DNA from: Caldilineaceae bacterium
Lineage (GTDB): Bacteria > Chloroflexota > Anaerolineae > Caldilineales > Caldilineaceae
Length of the DNA stretch: 5,690 bases
Reading direction: 5' to 3'
Assembly: GCA_015494005.1 (NCBI GenBank)
Contig: WGCB01000694.1
Coordinates: 1 to 5,690, forward strand
Part shown: one piece after another, positions 1 to 4,604 of the stretch
Numbering within the stretch: the first letter of the stretch is position 1
Layout: each line of letters begins with the position of its first letter
Program-made: the position numbers and the translations under genes
Notes under the pieces: generated by a model
Told to the model about the DNA's origin: nothing
Database searches by the model: none
The model's input: the letters and a program-made list of their open reading frames with translations, nothing else

Positions 1-820
1 CGATGGCGCCGAAGAGGCTGGCCAGGGTGGGCACTTCGCCCAGGAGGATCACCCCCAGCAGGAGGCCGCCGGTCACCTCCTGGGTGGCCACCAGGTTGAC
101 GTAGGTGGCGCTGACCCGGCGCAGGGCGGCGTTATACAGGGTGTGTCCCAAACCCAGGGGCAGGATGCCCAGGGCCAGGATGCTGGCCACGGCCGCGGGC
201 GTGTAGCCCCCGGGGGTGAAGGAGAGGGCTGCGCTGGGCAGCAACCAGAGGGCGGCCACGCTGTAGACCGCACCAGCGTAGCTCATCAACGGGTAGCGAT
301 CCCGCTGGCTGCGGCCAGCCACGCTGTAGATCCCGAAGCAGATGGCGCTGCCCACCGCCAGGGCGTCCCCCAGGAGCATGCGCCGGTTGAAGGCGGGCTC
401 GAAGCCAGCCAGCACCGCCACGCCCAGCACCACCACGCCGATCCCCAGCCACTGGCGGGGGGTCAGCTTTTCCTGGAGATAGAGCCAGGAGAAGAGGGCC
501 ACGAAGATGGGCGCGGTGTAGACCAGCGCCAGGGCGTGGGCGATGGTGGTGAACTCCAGGGAGGCGATGTAAAACGCGAAGTGCAGGGCCGTGATCAGGC
601 CGATGAAGAGGAAGCGAGGCAGATCCTTGCGGCCAGGGAGAGGCTCCCGGCGGGCCAGGGCCACCCCCAGGACCACCACCCCGGCCACCAGCATGCGGCC
701 GAAAGCGATCTCGAAGGACGTGAGGGTGGCGGCGGCCCAGCGGATCAGCACTGGGCTGGTGCTGAAGAGGAGCACAGCCAGAGCCACGAACAGGAGTCCA
801 CGCCGCTCTTCGGCCTTCAC
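1..820 (-). CDS. EamA/DMT-family transporter, C-terminus cut by window edge
   Basis: Translating the minus strand from GTG at 820-818 gives an uninterrupted 273-residue frame that runs off position 1. It is strongly hydrophobic with about nine visible membrane segments. Two repeats are visible, as in the drug/metabolite transporter superfamily (EamA, ten helices, usually about 300 residues). The first repeat includes SPVLIRWAAATLTSFEIAF and IAHALALVYTAPIFVALF; the second includes AVGSAICFGIYSVAGRS and LPLGLGHTLYNAALRRVSA. The last visible residues (VTGGLLLGVILLGEVPTLAS) match the penultimate-helix region, so roughly 20-35 residues are missing. The family exports small metabolites or amino acids across the inner membrane; the substrate cannot be read from sequence. 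An in-frame TGA lies well upstream with no in-frame ATG between, so the start is this GTG or an upstream TTG near 857. No strong ribosome binding site precedes either. It lies 150 bp downstream of the microprotein gene on the same strand and may share its promoter. Confidence 0.9.
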   Translation of the reverse strand, partial: MKAEERRGLLFVALAVLLFSTSPVLIRWAAATLTSFEIAFGRMLVAGVVVLGVALARREPLPGRKDLPRFLFIGLITALHFAFYIASLEFTTIAHALALVYTAPIFVALFSWLYLQEKLTPRQWLGIGVVVLGVAVLAGFEPAFNRRMLLGDALAVGSAICFGIYSVAGRSQRDRYPLMSYAGAVYSVAALWLLPSAALSFTPGGYTPAAVASILALGILPLGLGHTLYNAALRRVSATYVNLVATQEVTGGLLLGVILLGEVPTLASLFGAI

Positions 821-859
821 GGTAGCAGGCTTTCGTCCAGGGTGGGCGGTGAACGCCAA

Positions 860-918
860 ACGGAGACCGTCCAGGCCATCACAGAAGGGGGCCGGTGAAG
901 GGGCTGACTGGTCTCCGT
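860..918. repeat. 9-bp perfect inverted repeat between microprotein and transporter genes
   Basis: ACGGAGACC at 860-868 and its exact complement GGTCTCCGT at 910-918 are separated by 41 bp. They lie in the non-coding gap upstream of the transporter start. On the minus strand this could form a long-loop hairpin in a read-through mRNA, or be two half-sites of a regulator. The loop is long and there is no T-run right after the second arm, so it does not look like a normal terminator. A 9-bp match in a 150-bp gap can arise by chance. Confidence 0.3.
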
Positions 919-970
919 GGGCTCACCGCAGGGAGGGAGTAATTGCCATCCGCTGGCAGAAATGGGAGAA

Positions 971-1093
971 TTACTGGGGCGTCAACGCCACGTAGATGAG
1001 GCTCAGCACCATGCTCAGCACGATGAGGAAGCTGAGCGCATAGAAGATCTTGTGGCTGCGGGACAACTTGCGCCGACTACGTTTCCGGGCCAT
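971..1093 (-). CDS. 40-residue single-pass membrane microprotein (hypothetical)
   Basis: This short frame runs from ATG at 1093-1091 to TAA at 973-971 and encodes 40 residues. Residues 1-15 are very basic (MARKRSRRKLSRSHK), and residues 16-37 form one hydrophobic helix (IFYALSFLIVLSMVLSLIYV and following). The tail is LTPQ. By the positive-inside rule the N-terminus is predicted cytoplasmic and the C-terminus outside. There is no signal-peptidase site and no cysteine. Support that it is real comes from an AAGGAG ribosome binding site 6 nt before the ATG, and an extended -10 promoter about 45 nt before the ATG. The codons also show the G/C-ending third positions of the neighbouring genes. The family is not recognised. 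Such proteins often bind larger membrane complexes, but no partner can be named. The transporter gene 150 bp downstream on the same strand may be co-transcribed. Confidence 0.75.
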   Translation of the reverse strand: MARKRSRRKLSRSHKIFYALSFLIVLSMVLSLIYVALTPQ

Positions 1094-1099
1094 TGTTTT

Positions 1100-1105
1100 C
1101 TCCTT
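1100..1105 (-). promoter_or_regulatory. Ribosome binding site of the membrane microprotein
   Basis: Read on the minus strand this is AAGGAG, six bases before the ATG at 1093. It is a near-ideal Shine-Dalgarno match and is the main evidence that the 40-codon frame is translated. Confidence 0.75.
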
Positions 1106-1137
1106 GTCCAGGCCTGTGCACACGTCAAACTGGGGGA

Positions 1138-1146
1138 ATTATACCA
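1138..1146 (-). promoter_or_regulatory. Extended -10 promoter for the membrane microprotein
   Basis: The minus strand reads TGGTATAAT, an exact TATAAT hexamer (1143-1138) preceded by the TGn extension. No good -35 hexamer lies at 16-18 bp, as is common for extended -10 promoters. The predicted transcription start is near 1131, giving a leader of about 37 nt that contains the AAGGAG site. The promoter may also drive the transporter gene. Confidence 0.65.
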
Positions 1147-1288
1147 CAGGGCAGCCGGGAACGGGGAACCGGATCGCTCCCTGGGCAGGTGGGGCCGCTC
1201 TGCTGTCTCGCTTCCTGCAGCGGACCGGAAATGCCCCGTTTTCCAGGCCAATCCAGGCAGGCAGAACCTTCCACCACCCCGAAGCGTC

Positions 1289-1294
1289 TACAAT
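1289..1294 (+). promoter_or_regulatory. Possible -10 element for the methylase-MazG gene
   Basis: TACAAT matches five of six positions of the sigma70 -10 consensus and lies 83 bp before the GTG start in the divergent intergenic region. No convincing -35 hexamer or TGn extension accompanies it, so this is a weak call. It is the best candidate seen on the plus strand in this gap. Confidence 0.3.
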
Positions 1295-1328
1295 CGCGTG
1301 GGCAAACCATGCAGGCAAGAACAATCAG

Positions 1329-1386
1329 GTGAGCAAGCCAAACATGCGAAGCAACCCATCGGCGAGGAACCCATGAGTGAGCAAGC
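1329..1386 (+). repeat. 10-bp direct repeat at the methylase-MazG start, with 15-codon leader frame
   Basis: GTGAGCAAGC occurs at 1329-1338 and again at 1377-1386, exactly 48 bp (16 codons) apart. The first copy opens a 15-codon frame (VSKPNMRSNPSARNP) that stops at TGA 1374-1376. The second copy is the GTG start of the large gene, immediately after that stop. The spacing keeps both in the same frame, as if the gene's start had been duplicated or a short leader peptide were coupled to it. Whether the short frame is translated is unknown; only a poor ribosome binding site precedes it. Confidence 0.45.
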
Positions 1387-2792
1387 GACCAACTCCAACC
1401 CCACCCTGGCCCGAGGTGACCCTGCCATCCGCGGATATCCTGATCGTCGGCCTGGGACCGGGCGGCGCGGGAAACATCCCTCTGGCCGTCTGGCAGGCCC
1501 TGCACCAGGCCCCGCGGATCATCCTGCGCACCCGCCGCCATCCCGGCGTGGAGGAGCTGGCCCGTCACCTGGCCCTGGAGAGCTGCGACGATCTCTACGA
1601 GCGCCACCAGGCCTTCCCAGAGGTCTACGCTGCCATCGCGGAGCGGGTCCTGGCCGCGGCGGGGGAAGGGCCGGTGGTCTATGCGGTGCCGGGGCATCCC
1701 TGGGTGGGGGAGGCCACCACCCGGCTCATCCAGGAGAGGGCCAGGGAGGCCGGCCTCTCCGTGGCGGTCCTGGGAGGCGCCAGCTTTGTGGAACCCTCCT
1801 TCGGCGCGGTGCAGGTGGATCCCATGGACGGCGGCCAGGTGATGGACGCCATGATCCTGGCCCAGCGCCACCACCCGCCCCTGGAGATGGGCCAACCGGC
1901 CCTGCTGGGACAGCTCTACGCCCGCTGGCTGGCGTCGGACGTGAAGCTGACCCTGATGAACGCCTACCCGGACGACCATCCGGTGACGCTGATCCACGCC
2001 GCGGGCACACCGGAGGAGCGTCTGGAGCCCCTTCCCCTCTTCCAGCTGGACCGGCAGGAAGGGTTCGATCACCTGACCAGCCTCTTCCTGCCGCCTCTGC
2101 CCCAGGCCAGCTTCACGGAGCTGCAGGAGATCGTGGCCCACCTGCGCGCGCCCGAGGGCTGCCCCTGGGATCGCCAGCAGACCCTGGAGAGCCTGCGCAG
2201 CGACCTGCTGGACGAGGCCGCGGAGGTGCTGGAGGCCATCGACGAGGGGGACGATGCCCACGTGGCCGAGGAGCTGGGGGATCTGCTCCTCATCGTCACC
2301 ATGATGACCCAGATCGCCACGGAGGAGGGGCGCTTCCGCATGGCCGACGTGGTGCGCCACATCGTGCAGAAGCTGATCCGGCGCCATCCCCACGTCTTCG
2401 GGGATGTGGAGGTGGCCGGGGTGGAGGATGTCTTCCGCAACTGGGACGCCATCAAGGCCCAGGAGCGGGCGGACAAAGGGCAGGCGCCCGAGAAGAGCCC
2501 CCTGGACCAGATCCCCGCGGCCCTGCCGGCCCTGGAGAAGGCTCGCAAGCTCCAGTCCAAGGCGGAGAAGCTGGGGCTGCTGGACCGGGCTGCCCTGGCC
2601 CAGGAGGATCCCCGGCTGGCGGCGCTCCTGCGCCCCGGCGCGGACGAGGAGGCCCTGGGGCGGCTCCTCTGGCGGCTGGTGGCCCTGGCCAAGGAGCGGG
2701 GCCTGAACCCGGAGAACGCCCTGGCCGGCTACTTGGTCCGCTGGCGGAAGGCCCACACCGGCCAAGGCCCGGGAGGGGAAGACGGCAGCTGA
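1377..2792 (+). CDS. mazG: Tetrapyrrole methylase-like / MazG nucleotide pyrophosphohydrolase fusion
   Basis: The 471-residue protein has the YabN-type architecture. Residues about 19-230 form a tetrapyrrole (corrin/porphyrin) methylase-like domain, with the SAM-site motif GLGPGG (25-30), VYAVPGHP (101-108) and LMNAYPDDHP (193-202). Residues about 248-440 form the MazG domain, which hydrolyses (d)NTPs to monophosphates and pyrophosphate in the cytosol. The MazG signature includes GCPWDRQQTLESLRSDLL (261-278), metal-binding DEAAE (279-283) and EELGD (298-302), and KLIRRHPHVFGD (332-343). A typical tail with LPALEKARKLQSKAEKLGLL follows. The first Glu of the usual EExxE is Asp279, a conservative change. 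MazG proteins are linked to nucleotide-pool sanitation and stress; the methyl acceptor of the N-terminal domain is unknown in this family. An in-frame TGA at 1374-1376 fixes the start at GTG 1377, with GAGGA eight bases upstream. ATG 1373 has the same ribosome binding site but is in another frame and would need a frameshift before about codon 15. The gene is monocistronic, followed by the tRNA promoter. Confidence 0.93.
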   Translation: MSKRPTPTPPWPEVTLPSADILIVGLGPGGAGNIPLAVWQALHQAPRIILRTRRHPGVEELARHLALESCDDLYERHQAFPEVYAAIAERVLAAAGEGPVVYAVPGHPWVGEATTRLIQERAREAGLSVAVLGGASFVEPSFGAVQVDPMDGGQVMDAMILAQRHHPPLEMGQPALLGQLYARWLASDVKLTLMNAYPDDHPVTLIHAAGTPEERLEPLPLFQLDRQEGFDHLTSLFLPPLPQASFTELQEIVAHLRAPEGCPWDRQQTLESLRSDLLDEAAEVLEAIDEGDDAHVAEELGDLLLIVTMMTQIATEEGRFRMADVVRHIVQKLIRRHPHVFGDVEVAGVEDVFRNWDAIKAQERADKGQAPEKSPLDQIPAALPALEKARKLQSKAEKLGLLDRAALAQEDPRLAALLRPGADEEALGRLLWRLVALAKERGLNPENALAGYLVRWRKAHTGQGPGGEDGS

Positions 2793-2797
2793 CGGGC

Positions 2798-2831
2798 CTG
2801 CCTCGGGATGGGGGCAGAGCGATTTTGTTTT
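2798..2831 (+). terminator. Weak candidate terminator of the methylase-MazG gene
   Basis: A 7-bp stem with one G-T pair (CTGCCTC 2798-2804 with GGGGCAG 2811-2817) starts just after the stop codon. It is followed, after five bases, by a T-rich stretch (TTTTGTTTT, 2823-2831). The stem is short and the T-tract is offset, so termination may be partial and read-through into the tRNA is possible. Confidence 0.35.
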
Positions 2832-2859
2832 GCCTCGGGCCGCCTTTTTCTGCTATAAT
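2830..2859 (+). promoter_or_regulatory. tRNA-Arg promoter, extended -10
   Basis: TGCTATAAT (2851-2859) is a perfect extended -10 element. TTGCCT at 2830-2835 matches four of six -35 positions with an 18-bp spacer. The expected transcription start is near 2866, leaving about 18 nt of 5' leader before the mature tRNA at 2885. It overlaps the T-rich stretch downstream of the preceding gene. Confidence 0.75.
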
Positions 2860-2884
2860 TTCATCAGGTGTGTTGGCCAGACAG

Positions 2885-2960
2885 GCCCCCGTAGCTCAGT
2901 GGATAGAGCATCTGACTTCGGATCAGAGGGTCGTGGGTTCGAATCCTACCGGGGGTACCA
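2885..2960 (+). tRNA. tRNA-Arg, anticodon TCG (reads CGA)
   Basis: The 76-nt sequence folds as a full cloverleaf. The acceptor stem is GCCCCCG with CGGGGGT (2885-2891/2950-2956, G1-T72 wobble). The D stem is GCTC/GAGC and the D loop AGTGGATA. The anticodon stem is TCTGA/TCAGA around the loop CTTCGGA, with anticodon TCG at 2918-2920. The variable loop is GGGTC and the T arm GTGGG-TTCGAAT-CCTAC. The discriminator is A2957 and CCA is encoded at 2958-2960. All invariant positions are present (T8, the T-loop TTCGAAT, T33). An extended -10 promoter precedes it and an intrinsic terminator follows, so it appears to be a single-tRNA transcription unit. Confidence 0.97.
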
Positions 2961-2970
2961 GGCCAACCAG

Positions 2971-3006
2971 AAAGCGCCACCCAGCCGCGGGTGGCGCTTT
3001 TCGTTT
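2971..3006 (+). terminator. Intrinsic terminator after tRNA-Arg
   Basis: AAAGCGCCACCC (2971-2982) pairs perfectly over 12 bp with GGGTGGCGCTTT (2989-3000) across a six-base loop, followed by a T-rich run (TTTTCGTTT). It begins 10 bases after the CCA end and is a textbook Rho-independent terminator for the tRNA transcript. Confidence 0.92.
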
Positions 3007-3063
3007 GCTGTCCACTGGATTGCCAATCTGGGCCAACATGGAACTGCACGGGAGTTGAAATTA

Positions 3064-3129
3064 GAGACTGGAGATTGGGGAGACGGATGTCCCTCCGGTG
3101 GAAGACCAGTCTCCCCATCTCCCAGTCTC
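3064..3129. repeat. Imperfect 21-bp inverted repeat with heptad pattern, between convergent genes
   Basis: The left arm, 3064-3084, reads GAGACTGG-AGATT-GGGGAGAC. The reverse complement of the right arm, 3109-3129, reads GAGACTGGG-AGAT-GGGGAGAC. They match along 20 of 21 bases with one single-base bulge per arm, around a 24-base loop. The left part also has a 7-base rhythm from about 3060 (ATTAGAG, ACTGGAG, ATTGGGG), resembling the heptameric short repeats known in cyanobacteria and some other phyla. It lies between the tRNA terminator and the stop codon of the minus-strand aminotransferase, 45 bp past that stop. In that transcript the hairpin is followed by TAATTTCAA, so it could terminate transcription or protect the 3' end. 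It could equally be a dispersed intergenic element. Confidence 0.7.
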
Positions 3130-3173
3130 GCCCTACTTTCGCTTTGGGTTGAGAGCGGGAAAGCCTCGACGCA

Positions 3174-4538
3174 TTACCGCCTCTCCGCCTCCATCTCCAG
3201 CAGGGTCTCCCGCATGATGCGGAAGCCCAGCTCTGCCTCCTCCCGGCTGAGGATCAGGGGCGGGCTCAGGCGCACGGACTTGGCCCCCGCGGTGAGGATC
3301 AGCAGCCCCTTGTGGAAGCAGCGATCCACCCACTCCTGGGCCACCTGCTTGTCTGCCATCTCCAAGCCGATCATCAGCCCCTGGCCCCGCACCTCCAGGA
3401 GCAGCCGGCTCTCCGCCATGAGCTCCCGGAACCTGGCCATGAGGAACTCCCCTTGCTCCACCGCGTTGGCCATCAGCCCCTCCTCCAGGATGACATCGAT
3501 GTTGGCCAGGGCCGCCGCACAGCCCAGGGGATTGCCGCCCCAGGTGCTGCCGTGGGCCCCCTTGGGCCAGTCCATGATGTGGGAGCGGGCCATGAAGCCG
3601 CCGATGGGCACACCGCTGGCGATCCCTTTGGCCATGCAGATCACGTCCGGCTGGACGCCCCACTGCTCCATGGCGAACATCTTGCCCGTGCGCCCGAAGC
3701 CCGTCTGCACCTCGTCGGCGATGAAGACGATGCCATGCTCGTCGCACACCTCTCGGATGGCCTGGAAGAACCCTGCCGGCGGCACCTTGTAGCCCCCCTC
3801 GCCCTGGACCGGCTCCACGATGATGGCGGCCACCTCCTCTGGCGGGGTGGTGGTGGCGAACGCTTCCTCCAGCTGCTGGCGGATGAAGGCCCGGCCCCAG
3901 GTTTCCTCGTCCATGTCCGGTGGGCAGTCGTTGCGGTTGGGGTAGACCAGATGGGTGACGCCGCTGAGCAGGGGACCAAAACCGTTGCGCTGGACCGCCT
4001 TGCTGGCTGTCAGGCTCAGGGAGCCCATGGTGCGGCCGTGGAAGGCGCCCCGGAAGGCGATGACCCGCTGGCGACGGGTGTGGTAGCGGGCCAGTTTCAC
4101 CGCGCCCTCCACCGACTCGGTGCCGCTGTTGGTGAGGAAGACCCTCCAGCCGCCGGTGTACTCCCCCTTGGGCGCCAGCTCCACTAGCTTCTCGCACAGC
4201 TCCGCGTAGCCCGGGCTGTAGACGTCGCTGCCCCCGGCGTGGATCAGCCGGGCCACCTGCTCCTGCACGGCCTGCACCACTCGAGGATGGGCGTGTCCCG
4301 TGGCGGCCACGGCGATGCCGGCGAAGAAGTCCAGGAAGACGTTGCCGTCCACGTCCATGAGCCAGCAGCCCTGGCCCCGCTCCGGGGCCAGAGGGTAGAC
4401 CCGGCCCAGGCAAGGACTGGTCACCTGCTCGTCCCGCTGGATGTAGGCGGCGGCTTTGGGGCCGGGCAGGGGGCCGCGGATGCGGATCTGCTTGGGGAAG
4501 GTGGTGTCATCCTGGGTGATGGGTGTCATCGTTGACAT
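3174..4538 (-). CDS. Class III PLP-dependent aminotransferase (acetylornithine/ornithine/GABA type)
   Basis: The 454-residue protein is a full-length fold-type I, class III aminotransferase, a cytosolic enzyme moving an amino group from a terminal-amine or amino-acid donor to a keto acid. Visible family features are DGNVFLDFFAGIAVAATGHAHP (about 64-85), phosphate-site NSGTESVEGAVKLAR (137-151) and AFHGRTMGSLSLTASKA (165-181). Further along are VEPVQGEGGY (241-250), IADEVQTGFGRTG (273-285) with Asp275 facing the pyridine nitrogen, and CMAKG with Lys304 as the Schiff-base lysine. HGSTWGGNP (329-337) and SVRLSPPL (421-428) follow. The N-terminal GPKAAAYIQRDEQ resembles the archaeal/Chloroflexi group that includes ornithine and GABA aminotransferases and broad-specificity racemases. 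The exact substrate therefore stays open. The start is ATG 4538, because AAGGAGG lies 5 bases before it; an upstream in-frame GTG at 4577 has no such site. It is the downstream gene of a probable operon, 66 bp after the cyanophycinase-like gene. Confidence 0.93.
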   Translation of the reverse strand: MSTMTPITQDDTTFPKQIRIRGPLPGPKAAAYIQRDEQVTSPCLGRVYPLAPERGQGCWLMDVDGNVFLDFFAGIAVAATGHAHPRVVQAVQEQVARLIHAGGSDVYSPGYAELCEKLVELAPKGEYTGGWRVFLTNSGTESVEGAVKLARYHTRRQRVIAFRGAFHGRTMGSLSLTASKAVQRNGFGPLLSGVTHLVYPNRNDCPPDMDEETWGRAFIRQQLEEAFATTTPPEEVAAIIVEPVQGEGGYKVPPAGFFQAIREVCDEHGIVFIADEVQTGFGRTGKMFAMEQWGVQPDVICMAKGIASGVPIGGFMARSHIMDWPKGAHGSTWGGNPLGCAAALANIDVILEEGLMANAVEQGEFLMARFRELMAESRLLLEVRGQGLMIGLEMADKQVAQEWVDRCFHKGLLILTAGAKSVRLSPPLILSREEAELGFRIMRETLLEMEAERR

Positions 4539-4543
4539 GAAAG

Positions 4544-4550
4544 CCTCCTT
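4544..4550 (-). promoter_or_regulatory. Ribosome binding site deciding the aminotransferase start
   Basis: On the minus strand this reads AAGGAGG, a seven-base Shine-Dalgarno match with a 5-base gap to ATG 4538. It selects this start over the GTG at 4577, which would add 13 residues not expected in the family. Confidence 0.85.
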
Positions 4551-4559
4551 GCGTGGTTG

Positions 4560-4587
4560 GCACACGGGTTGAAGCACACGGGTTGAA
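4560..4587. repeat. Perfect 14-bp tandem duplication in the aminotransferase leader
   Basis: The unit GCACACGGGTTGAA occurs twice head-to-tail, at 4560-4573 and 4574-4587, without mismatch. It lies in the 66-bp gap between the cyanophycinase-like stop and the aminotransferase start, ten bases upstream of the ribosome binding site. It could be a recent slippage duplication, paired regulator half-sites, or an mRNA leader element. Nothing else distinguishes these options. Confidence 0.9.
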
Positions 4588-4604
4588 CGATGTCGGCTCG
4601 GTGA

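Noticed and set aside
143..898. 251-codon plus-strand frame at the left end
   Set aside because: It is antisense to the transporter, which has clear membrane helices and two EamA repeats; the plus-strand product is His/Gln/Gly/Glu-rich with no recognisable domain.
1125..2765. 546-codon minus-strand frame opposite the methylase-MazG gene
   Set aside because: It is antisense to a gene with clear conserved motifs; its composition is rich in Gly, Gln, His and Leu as expected from complementing G/C-ending codons, and no domain is visible.
2799..2839. TGCCTCGGG present twice, 32 bp apart, upstream of the tRNA
   Set aside because: A nine-base GC-rich match near the terminator-like stem and promoter spacer; no further repeat copies or symmetry, so likely coincidental.
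917..3058. Long plus-strand frame of 713 codons covering the methylase-MazG gene and the tRNA
   Set aside because: It is extremely Gly/Pro/Arg-rich, shows no domain, and its end is a translation of the tRNA-Arg (the well-known spurious VAQWIEHLTSDQRVVGSNP peptide). It is a shadow of the real gene in a GC-rich genome.
2830..3792. 320-codon plus-strand frame through the tRNA and opposite the aminotransferase
   Set aside because: It begins with the spurious SSVDRASDFGSEGRGFES peptide typical of translated tRNA genes and then runs antisense to the PLP enzyme.
3133..4413. 426-codon minus-strand frame overlapping the aminotransferase in another frame
   Set aside because: Gly/Arg/Pro-rich shadow; all conserved PLP-enzyme motifs are in the other minus-strand frame.
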